Assembly: GCA_937898715.1 (NCBI GenBank)
Contig: CALEKA010000039.1
Span: 1 to 11,969 of the forward strand
Length of the DNA: 11,969 bases
DNA from: an uncultured Prevotella sp.
Lineage (GTDB): Bacteria; Bacteroidota; Bacteroidia; Bacteroidales; Bacteroidaceae
Reading direction: 5' to 3'
Shown piece by piece: positions 5,391 through 11,969 of this stretch. Numbering within the stretch: the first letter of the stretch is position 1; every line of letters starts with the position of its first letter. Position numbers and translations under genes: made by a program. The notes beneath the pieces were generated by a model. The model was given only the letters and a program-made list of their open reading frames with translations, ran no database searches and had not been told where the DNA came from.

Positions 5391-5969
5391 GGCAAATCGC
5401 ATTTTATCGAGATGTTTGGAAATCCACTTTCTGATAGCCAAAAGTATGAACTGAAGCCATTGGGTGAATGTTGCGAAATAAACCCTAAACGACCACGCAT
5501 CACTTTAGAAGATGCAGATAAGGTGTCGTTTGTTCCTATGCAGTCTGTAACAGAAGACGGATATATGATCAATGTTGTTGCAGAGGATTATGGTAAGGTA
5601 AAGAAAGGCTTCACCTATTTTGGAGATAATGATGTCCTTTTTGCTAAAATCACGCCATGCATGGAAAATGGAAAAGGTGCTATAGCTAAAGGACTTATAA
5701 ATGGTATAGGTATGGGGTCTACAGAGTTTCATGTATTGCGACCTGTTAAAGGGATCTCAAATCCTTATTGGATTCTTGCATTAACAATAATGCCTATATT
5801 CAGAGAACGCGCTTCAAAGAATATGTCTGGCACTGGAGGACAAAAACGCGTCGGAGCACCATATCTGAAAGAATTCTTGGTTGGATTACCTCCTATAGAG
5901 AAGCAAGAAGAGTTTGCCAGCATTTACAATCAGGCCGACAAATCAAAATATAACGAATACAAATCATAA
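5391..5969 (+). pseudogene. hsdS: Type I restriction specificity subunit, 3' fragment (one recognition domain)
   Basis: HsdS recognises the DNA target of a type I restriction-modification complex through two target recognition domains joined by conserved helices. Here only the second half remains. Homology begins at about KSHFIEMFGNP, the end of the central conserved region. It runs through one recognition domain (KPLGECCEINPKRP to GSTEFHVLRP) and ends with the C-terminal conserved segment (SGTGGQKRVGAPYLKEFLVGLPPIEKQEEFASIYNQADKSK type, split here as SGTGGQKRV and LPPIEKQEEF). The first in-frame ATG is at 5412, giving about 185 aa against roughly 400 for a full HsdS. Upstream lies an antisense phage gene instead of the first domain and hsdM. 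A half-sized HsdS that dimerises is conceivable, but the abrupt junction favours truncation. Confidence 0.85.
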
Positions 5970-5983
5970 AATCAATTATACCT

Positions 5984-7339
5984 ATGGCAAATTTCAACGA
6001 GGGCAACACCGTAGAGGAAATGCTCATTCATGCAGCCAAGAAAAATGGTTGGAAATACGTAAAGCCGCAAGATATGCCACGAAGACCAGATGAGGTTTTG
6101 GTGGCTGAATGGCTGAAAGAAGCTTTGCTGAAGCTTAACCCTATAACAGGAGATCAGGCAGAACAGGTCATTTATAAGTTAAGAGCAGTAACCTCAATTG
6201 CCAACAATGTGGAAGCTACGATAACAAATAACGAATCGTTCCGTGACTTGCTATTTGAGAATAATAGCTGGCCTTTTGGCGAAGATGGTGAGAACATATC
6301 TATTAGGTTCTTCAGCAATAAACCAGAAGAGAACCACTGCGTGGTGACAAACCAGTGGGAGTTCCCGCGTCCAAGCAGAGAAGGCGGTAAAAGACTTGAC
6401 CTCGTGTATATAATCAATGGCATACCATTGGTGATAGGTGAAGCCAAAACTGCCGTGAACTCATCTGTTACATGGGCTGATGGTGCAAGCGACATCATAC
6501 ACTATCAAAAGAGCATACCAGAGATGTTCGTAACCAACGTATTGTGCTTTGCTACCGAGGGACGCGAATTGCAATATGGTAGCATCGGTTGCCCTATTGA
6601 TAAGTGGGGACCTTGGTTTGCTGATGAAAATCGTCGTCATGGGCAACTCGCAGACGTGGAACACAACAGCCTTTCGCTACTTTCTCCTATGCGCTTGCTC
6701 GACATCTACCGTTTCTATACCGTGTTCTCTGGAACAAGTAATGGAACAAAAATAAAGATAGTTTGCCGCTACCAGCAGTATCTTGGGGGAGAAGCCATCG
6801 TACAGCGTGTAATGAACACATTTGAAAAAGGTAAAGGACCAAGAAAAGGTTTGATTTGGCACTTTCAAGGTTCGGGAAAATCGTGGCTCATGGTGTTTGC
6901 CGCACAGAAGCTGCGTAAGCAACAAGTTTTGAAAGCTCCCACGGTACTGATTGTAGACGATCGTGTAGACCTGCAAAACCAAATCATGGGTGATTTTACG
7001 CGAGCCAACATACCCAATGTTGAATTCATCAACTCCAAAAGCGAACTCGAAACGAAGATTCATCAACGTAAGATATTAATCACTACCATCTTCAAATTCG
7101 GTGACTTGGACGAAAACGAAGAAATAGATGATAGAAGCAACATCATCTTGCTGATGGACGAAGCTCACCGTACGCAAGAGGGTGATTTGGGAAAGAAAAT
7201 GCGCACGGCATTGCCTAATGCATTCTTCTTCGGTCTGACAGGTACCCCAATTAACCGTCATGATCATAATACTTTTGCTTGCTTCGGAGCAGAAGAGGAT
7301 GAATATGGCTACATCTCAAAGTACACTTTCCAAAATTGA
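5984..7339 (+). pseudogene. hsdR: Type I restriction endonuclease subunit R, N-terminal part (split by a MITE)
   Basis: HsdR is the motor and nuclease of type I systems. It translocates DNA using ATP and cuts far from the recognition site. These 451 residues hold the PD-(D/E)XK nuclease (RLDLVYI with Asp139, GEAK with Glu153 and Lys155). They also hold the first RecA-like motor domain: Walker A QGSGKS at 295-300, DEAH at 392-395 and LTGTP at 418-422. The sequence is normal to YISKYTFQ, then ends at a TGA made from the last T of the AAAATT target copy and the first GA of the inserted element. It starts 14 bases after hsdS, as in one operon. Removing the insert and one target copy gives a continuous frame of about 975 aa, a normal length. 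Nuclease and ATPase halves are now separate, so restriction should be lost. Confidence 0.93.
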
Positions 7340-7518
7340 GTCCACTTGAAAAAGTACCATCAACTTGGTTGGTCTCAAAATATGGTTACACTTTGTATCT
7401 GTTTTGCCAATATTCAATCAGAATGTAAAGTAAAGATTTTCCATATTCGAGATTCATTAAGATGGGAACTATCAAAACGATAGTTTAAAAAGTATTTAGG
7501 ACTTTTCCGAGTGGACTC
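7338..7518. mobile_element. 181-bp MITE inserted in hsdR, with 6-bp target duplication
   Basis: Terminal inverted repeats of 18 bp lie at 7338-7355 (GAGTCCACTTGAAAAAGT) and 7501-7518 and match at 16 positions; consensus GAGTCCACTYGRAAAAGT. AAAATT flanks both sides (7332-7337 and 7519-7524), a 6-bp target site duplication. Taking out the element plus one copy restores CAA AAT TCA ATT GAG (QNSIE), the expected hsdR reading. The inside is AT-rich and has no transposase frame. A small hairpin AACTATC/GATAGTT lies at 7467-7485. It must be moved by a transposase made elsewhere that recognises the same ends. I cannot assign the parent IS family from memory. Confidence 0.92.
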
Positions 7519-9098
7519 AAAATTCAATTGAGGACGGTGCTACGCTTGAATGGGATTTCAAGACCATCCCCGTAGAGATGCACTTGGACGAGGAAAAGTT
7601 GCAAGACGAGTTTGATGCCTTGACCGACCAGATATCAGAGGAAGATAAGCAAGAATTGGTACGTAAGACTACCACAGAAGCATTTTTTACATCAGAAAAA
7701 CGCATCAAAGATGTATGCAACTACATTGTAGACCATTTCCGTAAGAACATAGAGCCCACGGGAATGAAAGCGCAAGTGGTGGTGTATAACCGCGATTGCT
7801 GCGTAAAGTACAAGAAAGCTATTGATAGTTTGTTAGGAACCGACAATGAAACGGCCATTGTAATGCACACTGAAGGAGACAAATCAGACACCTACAAGGA
7901 CTATAAGCTAAATTCGCAGCAAGAACAAAAGTTGCTGAACAACTTTCGCGACCCGCTATCTCCCCTGAAATTTGTCATTGTCACAAGCAAATTGCTGACA
8001 GGATTTGACGCTCCGATACTTCAATGTATGTATCTTGACAAACCGATGAAAAACCACACGCTGCTTCAGGCTATTTGCCGTACAAATAGAACGTACAATG
8101 AAAACAAAAAGTGTGGTATAATTGTGGACTTTGTAGGCGTATTTGATAACGTAGCAAAAAGTTTGGCATTTGATGAAGAGAGTGTGAAAACAGTTATCAA
8201 AAACATGGATGAAATCAAGAAATTGATTCCAACATTCATGGACGATTGTATCAAGTTTTTCCCAGGCGTAGACCGTACAGTCGGAGGTTGGGAAGGGCTT
8301 ACCGCTGCACAGCAATGCTTAAAAGAGGATAAAGTAAAGACTGACTTTGCGCGTCACTTTGCCAGATTATCAAAGGCTTGGGAGATAGTTTCACCAGACC
8401 CATGCTTAAAGGATTACCAAGACGATTACACGTGGTTGGCACAGGTCTATCAAAGTGTACGTCCTGTGAGCGGTGGCAATCTTATTTGGACACTTCTCGG
8501 TGCCAAGACCATTGAGATCATTCATAAGAATATCGACAAAATCGATATAGGAAAGCCTTTGGAAGACCTTGTGGTGGATGCCGATATCATAGACTCTATT
8601 TTGGACGACGAGAAGAAAGTACAAAAGAAAATTGTTGAAATAGAGAAAATGCTGAAACTGCGTTTGGGAGACCATAAAGGTGACCCCAAATACAAGCAGT
8701 TTGCTGAAAAGCTTGATGAACTTCGTGAACGCCTTCAGCAAAATCTCATTTCAAGCATTGACTTCTTGAAGCAACTGCTCGAATTGGCAAAGCAATTGCT
8801 CGAAGAAGAAAAGAAAGTAGACAAGCCAGAAGACAAGCGTGCTCAAGCACGAGCAGCATTGACCGAATTGTTCCAAAGCATTAAGACGGAGGGAACCCCA
8901 ATCATTGTAGAACAAGTGGTAAACGACATCGACAATGAGGTGGTAAAGATCGTACGCCAATTTACCGATGCATTCAAGAGCGTTACGGCTCGTCAGGAAA
9001 TTCGGAAAAAGCTTCGTGCTATTCTTTGGCTAAAATACCAGATAAAGGATAACGATGTATTTGAAAAGGCTTATCAATATATCGAGATGTACTATTGA
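7519..9098 (+). pseudogene. hsdR: Type I restriction endonuclease subunit R, C-terminal part (after the MITE)
   Basis: This is the continuation of hsdR, shifted by one frame relative to the first part because the insertion adds 187 bases. Homology resumes at QNSIEDGATLEWDF. The second motor domain follows, with motif V (VTSKLLTGFDAP) and motif VI (LLQAICRTNRTY). Then comes a long helical C-terminal region with charged coiled-coil text (LKQLLELAKQLLEEEKKVDK) that normally contacts the HsdM-HsdS core, ending EKAYQYIEMYY. The first in-frame ATG after the element is 7578, so a product of 506 aa could only come from reinitiation or a promoter within the MITE. It has no Walker A and no nuclease and would be inactive alone. 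Otherwise the frame is intact, so the insertion looks recent. Confidence 0.93.
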
Positions 9099-9113
9099 AA
9101 TGTAGTAAAGTGA

Positions 9114-9150
9114 AACCGCTCAATCAGCATTTGTTACTGATTGAGCGGTT
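9114..9150. terminator. Bidirectional terminator between hsdR and abi
   Basis: AACCGCTCAATCAG (9114-9127) and CTGATTGAGCGGTT (9137-9150) form a perfect 14-bp stem with a nine-base loop. It lies 15 bases after the hsdR stop and 12 bases before the end of the convergent abi gene. It is AT-flanked on both sides without a long T-run, so it can serve both transcripts. Confidence 0.8.
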
Positions 9151-9162
9151 ATACTATACTTA

Positions 9163-10059
9163 TTATCTCCACAAAGGTTCGTCTTGCCAATTGCGAGGGA
9201 AGCCCATGGCAACAACGTCCACATTAGGATGTCCGCTTAATAGGGCAATCAATTTTCGAGTGAAATCATTATTCGGTCTAATAACATTCAACAGATATTG
9301 CAGATAGCACAACTGAGAATAGAGTTTGTCATAATTTCCAACAGGAGGAGTGACCCAATTACCACGCAAAGGAGTTGTCATGTTTGGTTTAATAGGATAT
9401 TTCCTGTTCCAAACACGCGAATGGTGAGCCAAATAGTTCCTTAGCACCACTGCACTTTTAATCCAACTTTCAAGCACTAAGTGCTGAGGGAGATTAAACT
9501 CACGTGCAATGCGCTTCTTGATGGGGTTATCAGAAAAATTACAAAACAACTTGGAAAGCGTTCCAAACGATGTAACCTCTAATGTTTTCCATACAGGAGG
9601 TACGTCTGGCTCAGAGTACTTTGCAGCGTGTTCAATAATAAATTCTTCTCTTGTTCGGCCAAGTTCCAATCTGATTTGCTCCATACATTTACGATGAATG
9701 TTAGCGTCACGGAATAAAGAAGCATTGGTAAACCAAAAAGCACCATATCGAAGAGATATATGATGAATCATCTTAGACCGCAATGCTATTTCTATTGCTT
9801 GTATGGCAGTAAAGATGAGTTCACGTAAATCTCTATCAAATTCGTACAAATCAACCGCATTTTCAAAGTAGCTATTAGGCTTAAATATATGACGAATTTT
9901 ATCACTCTCCATAGGGTGAAAGTAGTTGTCTAAGCGAAAATAGCTTATTACTACTTTCAAACATTCTATAGCTTTTGTTTCATTACGGATAATAAGTCCA
10001 CGTGATTTTAATAACTTGAGAATCTCGGGATAGTCTAAGGGGTGTTTGGAATATCTCAT
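9163..10059 (-). CDS. Abi_2/AbiF-like abortive infection protein (HEPN RNase toxin)
   Basis: A 298-aa member of the Abi_2 (AbiD/AbiF) family, whose proteins stop phage spread by killing or arresting the infected cell. The hallmark is R207-NYLA-H212 within VLRNYLAHHSRVWNR, the R-x4-H signature of HEPN ribonucleases. The N-terminal half carries family-type text (LKSRGLIIRNETKAIECL, ISYFRLDNYFHP, FDRDLRELIFTAIQAIEIALRSKM). The ATG at 10059 is preferred to one at 10158, because a good promoter at 10128-10159 lies between them and MRYSKHP begins the family-like region. It converges on hsdR and shares a terminator with it. The protein looks complete, unlike the restriction genes beside it. Related AbiF proteins have been reported with adjacent small RNAs acting as antitoxins and proposed as relatives of the Cas13 ancestor; see the leader hairpin. 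Confidence 0.88.
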   Translation of the reverse strand: MRYSKHPLDYPEILKLLKSRGLIIRNETKAIECLKVVISYFRLDNYFHPMESDKIRHIFKPNSYFENAVDLYEFDRDLRELIFTAIQAIEIALRSKMIHHISLRYGAFWFTNASLFRDANIHRKCMEQIRLELGRTREEFIIEHAAKYSEPDVPPVWKTLEVTSFGTLSKLFCNFSDNPIKKRIAREFNLPQHLVLESWIKSAVVLRNYLAHHSRVWNRKYPIKPNMTTPLRGNWVTPPVGNYDKLYSQLCYLQYLLNVIRPNNDFTRKLIALLSGHPNVDVVAMGFPRNWQDEPLWR

Positions 10060-10064
10060 ACGTA

Positions 10065-10119
10065 TAAAAAGCAAAAGTCCCACCCTGGTTCGCTGTTCTA
10101 TGGGAAGCGTGGTGGGAAC
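10065..10119 (-). ncRNA. Leader hairpin with U-tract upstream of abi (attenuator or small RNA candidate)
   Basis: Between the abi promoter and its ATG, on the minus strand, TCCCACC (10117-10111) pairs with GGTGGGA (10084-10078). An inner CGCT (10109-10106)/AGCG (10094-10091) stem extends it. The outer stem is followed at once by CTTTTGCTTTTT (10076-10065 and one base before). That is the shape of an intrinsic terminator starting almost at the predicted transcription start. Transcripts could end here as an RNA of about 50-60 nt or read into abi. It may be an attenuator or an antitoxin RNA. The structure is visible; the role is inference. Confidence 0.5.
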
Positions 10120-10127
10120 TGTTACTG

Positions 10128-10159
10128 CAAAAGTACAAAGTAATTTTGAGAAAAACAAA
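10128..10159 (-). promoter_or_regulatory. Bacteroidetes-type promoter for abi
   Basis: On the minus strand TTTG (10159-10156) is followed by a 20-bp spacer and TACTTTTG (10135-10128). This matches the Bacteroidetes sigma-ABfr consensus (TTTG, 19-21 bp, TAnnTTTG) at every defined base. Start of transcription would be near 10121, about 60 bases before the abi ATG. Confidence 0.7.
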
Positions 10160-10176
10160 TCTAAGAGCGCGTATTT

Positions 10177-10410
10177 TTACATAAACACCTCCAACCCATT
10201 AATTTCAAACACACAAACGTCGCGAAGTTGCCTGATTTCGTTAGAGTCCAGCAATTTCATTCTTCGCGTGCCATTGTAGAAGTCGTAGCGGAGAGAGATG
10301 CAGCGGTGCCAACATTGGATCTCACCGCTGCGGGTCCAGAGTTTGATGTCTACTGGATCGGGAGATTGCAGCATACGTTTGAGAGTGGTGATGTGAATTG
10401 AACTTGCCAT
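10177..10410 (-). CDS. Small prophage protein of unknown function, 77 aa
   Basis: Not assigned to a function. It has no signal peptide or membrane segment. The text LKLWTRSGEIQCWHRCISLRYDF-like (here split as DIKLWTRSGEIQ and CISLRYDFYNGTRRMKLL) suggests a compact mixed fold. Similar small proteins follow a larger structural gene in Bacteroidales prophages, as this one follows the 356-aa gene after a 14-base gap, so the two are probably one operon. It is the last phage gene before the defence block. The next phage gene in the same direction starts only at 5389, nearly 4.8 kb away. Confidence 0.65.
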   Translation of the reverse strand: MASSIHITTLKRMLQSPDPVDIKLWTRSGEIQCWHRCISLRYDFYNGTRRMKLLDSNEIRQLRDVCVFEINGLEVFM

Positions 10411-10424
10411 GAGGTGAATGGGGG

Positions 10425-11495
10425 TTAGTCAAAAGAGTTGTTGTAGATAGAGTTGAAGATTTTAAGCTTGTGGGAGTAAGGGAGGATCGGTTGTTGGCGG
10501 AGAGGTTTCCATTTGAATTTGACGGAATAGGTGGCGGTGGTGGCATCTGAAAGCTCACTTTCGATGTCGGTGATGAGAATGGAAGTACCGGTGGGGAGGT
10601 CAGGGGATTGGAGGTAGAGAGAGGGAGATTGCAGGGCAGTGGTCAAGTGCTTGGCAAGGGCGTATGGGAGGGTGGAGGTTTCGGACTCGTATTCTGTTTC
10701 GGTGTTGTTATCGTAGGAAGATGACTCGCCACAGCAGATGGCGGTACTGCGGGAGAAGGAAAGTTTTCGCTTGGTTTGGGCGTTGAGATAGAGGGTGTCG
10801 GAGATGTTGAACTCGTTTTGGAATGTGAGGGCAAGCGTGGGGAGATTGTCTGTGAAGAAAAGGGTGAAGGTGCGGGCGCCTCGGTGGAGGGTGACGGAGA
10901 GAAGTTTGCCTTTGGTGCCTTGGGGCAGCTGGGCAAGGAGGTCATCTTCGTTGAGATCTTCGTAGTTGAGGGCGAATTGTTTGGAGACGATGGGATTGTC
11001 GGAGATGGTGAGAGAGATGGGGGCGCTGCTGTCCTCGGGCTGAATAATAAATTGCGTGGAACATGGGCTTGACTCATCGGGGAAGATGAAGTACTGCAAA
11101 TCCATCTGGAAGCCATGCGGCACGAGTCGTACCGCATGGGTAGTGAGGAAATGCGATTGAAGAAACTGTTGGCAGTCTGCATTCTGAATGAGAAAACGGC
11201 AGTAGATAAGCGTAAACTCACCAATGGTGTAGTCATTGCGGTTCTCCTGTAGGCAAAAACTACATGCGGCATTAATCAGCGATTTCTCCTCCATGTAGCC
11301 CTCAATGATGGAGCGTAGGTCATAAATGCTTGCCTGACCATTGTAGGCATAGAGTGTGGTGGCGAAGATAGGTTCTTCGCTGCGGTTGATGTAGATGGAC
11401 AGGTAGACGGAGCTGCCTTGAAAGTCAGAGAGCTTGAATATATCGGGAATGCTCGAAGTGAAACTATAGCCTTGTGGATTGTAATTGTATATCAT
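10425..11495 (-). CDS. Prophage structural-type protein, 356 aa
   Basis: Not recognised as a named family. The text is rich in beta-prone, Ser/Thr-containing segments (MIYNYNPQGYSFTSSIPD, SVYLSIYINRSEE, FTLFFTDNLPTLALTFQNEF, STSILITDI-like). There are no catalytic motifs, signal peptide or membrane helices, as expected for a tail or baseplate component. It lies upstream of a 77-aa protein in the late direction, and a heptamer repeat (11502-11522) forms its leader. GATG-type context and a clean frame from 11495 support that start. A serine-rich tract in the middle (SRSTAICCGESSSYDNNTE) may be a linker. The reading frame is intact although neighbouring prophage parts are damaged. Confidence 0.65.
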   Translation of the reverse strand: MIYNYNPQGYSFTSSIPDIFKLSDFQGSSVYLSIYINRSEEPIFATTLYAYNGQASIYDLRSIIEGYMEEKSLINAACSFCLQENRNDYTIGEFTLIYCRFLIQNADCQQFLQSHFLTTHAVRLVPHGFQMDLQYFIFPDESSPCSTQFIIQPEDSSAPISLTISDNPIVSKQFALNYEDLNEDDLLAQLPQGTKGKLLSVTLHRGARTFTLFFTDNLPTLALTFQNEFNISDTLYLNAQTKRKLSFSRSTAICCGESSSYDNNTETEYESETSTLPYALAKHLTTALQSPSLYLQSPDLPTGTSILITDIESELSDATTATYSVKFKWKPLRQQPILPYSHKLKIFNSIYNNSFD

Positions 11496-11501
11496 CGCGG
11501 A

Positions 11502-11522
11502 AAGTAATAAGTAACAAGTAAC
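11502..11522 (-). repeat. Heptamer tandem repeat RTTACTT, three copies
   Basis: On the plus strand AAGTAAT, AAGTAAC and AAGTAAC follow each other at 11502-11522, which reads GTTACTT GTTACTT ATTACTT as mRNA. The block ends seven bases before the ATG at 11495. Same period as the repeat at 4714-4741, and a related sequence. Confidence 0.75.
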
Positions 11523-11595
11523 AGGGCTGCGCTTGGCCTATGAACGGTCCACACCTCCCTTACCCCCGCAATATCGCACAACTCTCGGGTTACGG

Positions 11596-11616
11596 AAAAG
11601 ACCGCCCGTTCGGGCG
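11596..11616 (-). terminator. Short intrinsic terminator after the right-edge gene
   Basis: CGCCCG (11603-11608) and CGGGCG (11611-11616) form a GC-only hairpin. On the minus strand it is followed by GTCTTTTCC. It lies 24 bases past the stop codon of the 11640-11969 gene and before the 356-aa gene's leader. The T-run is short, so efficiency may be modest. Confidence 0.55.
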
Positions 11617-11639
11617 ATCCTTTCTTTCAGCCATCAGCC

Positions 11640-11969
11640 TTATGCTTTGGCTCTCTTGCGGGACGAGCGTGGGGCGGTGCCTTTTTTGGTGCGCTTCGGT
11701 GTGGTGGCAGGAGTGTTAGAGGCGGACTGCTTGGGAGCGGGTGCTGCAACCTCGGGGGCGGTGGCGGGAGCCTTGCTTCGTGCAATCTCGTGGGAGACGC
11801 GGCAGAGGCAAATGTTGTGCAAGAGAGAGCAATGTCAAGCTAGCTTGAACATAGCCGAGCGCAGCCAACATTGCGGAAGAATTGTCGGAGATGTTCAGCC
11901 CCGTGCGCTTTTTCAGGAGGAAGGCATAGCGCATAGCCTTGTAAGGACTTTTGCAGTAGACGCGAGAAG
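11640..11969 (-). pseudogene. Partial prophage gene with an apparent frameshift
   Basis: The reading frame is open from the right edge (SRVYCKSPYKAMRYAFLLKKRTG, codon at 11967 onward) through LNISDNSSAMLAALGYVQAS, then degrades and stops at 11716. A second frame, one base apart, takes over near 11822 and ends at 11640 with an Ala/Pro/Lys-rich tail (KAPATAPEVAAPAPKQ, then TPKRTKKGTAPRSSRKRAKA). Frame two has no ATG (only TTG at 11822) and a TGA just upstream, so a single base change near 11820-11850 best explains the pair. A 14-bp perfect palindrome TCAAGCTAGCTTGA lies at that point (11835-11848). The start is beyond the window. The family is not recognised; the basic tail could bind nucleic acid. 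Confidence 0.5.

Noticed and set aside
5390..5572. 61-codon N-terminal extension of the phage gene at 4733-5389
   Set aside because: This part is the reverse complement of hsdS and cannot be native phage coding sequence.
7338..7518. Group II or self-splicing intron in hsdR
   Set aside because: Inverted ends and a direct target duplication of AAAATT show a DNA transposon derivative; an intron would not duplicate its target.
10060..10158. Earlier abi start at 10158
   Set aside because: It would place the start upstream of the promoter and translate through the leader hairpin; MRYSKHP at 10059 begins the family-like region.

Overview
The window looks like a Bacteroidales genome (Bacteroides, Prevotella or Porphyromonas type). 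The signs are a promoter of the Bacteroidetes form (TTTG, 20-bp spacer, TACTTTTG), no strong Shine-Dalgarno sites, and prophage proteins of a kind common in that order. I cannot name the species. The content is a decaying prophage late region on the minus strand that surrounds a block of anti-phage defence genes.

Layout, right to left, as the prophage is transcribed: the right edge carries a partial gene with an apparent frameshift (11640-11969). A 356-aa structural-type protein (10425-11495) and a 77-aa protein (10177-10410) follow. The phage genes then stop and a defence block takes over (about 5390-10160). It holds an Abi_2/AbiF-like HEPN gene on the minus strand with its own promoter and a terminator-like leader hairpin. 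It also holds, on the plus strand, a 5'-truncated type I restriction specificity gene (hsdS) and hsdR. hsdR is split by a 181-bp MITE with 18-bp terminal inverted repeats and a 6-bp target duplication. No hsdM is present, so the type I system here is not functional as it stands. Phage genes resume at 5389: an unidentified, possibly 5'-truncated protein, an unidentified 167-aa protein, a gp10-like tail-completion candidate, a tail fibre, a two-helix holin candidate, a T7-lysozyme-type amidase, and a lipoprotein with a C-terminal membrane helix (a candidate unimolecular spanin). An intrinsic terminator at 1001-1032 closes this operon.

The left 1000 bases have no convincing protein gene but are highly structured. 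Bases 655-998 hold two long hairpins of identical architecture, each enclosing ATG, five codons and TAA on the minus strand. Beside them is a set of hairpins with different stems and the same GGCACG loop word. Further left are a 22-bp tandem repeat and a scattered array of the decamer CCGAAGTTTC lying between two copies of a 16-bp direct repeat.

Several late-gene leaders are built from short tandem words (7-9 bp) that differ from gene to gene. The most interesting items are the 655-998 hairpin array, the AbiF leader RNA, the placement of the defence block inside the late region, and the MITE that split hsdR.
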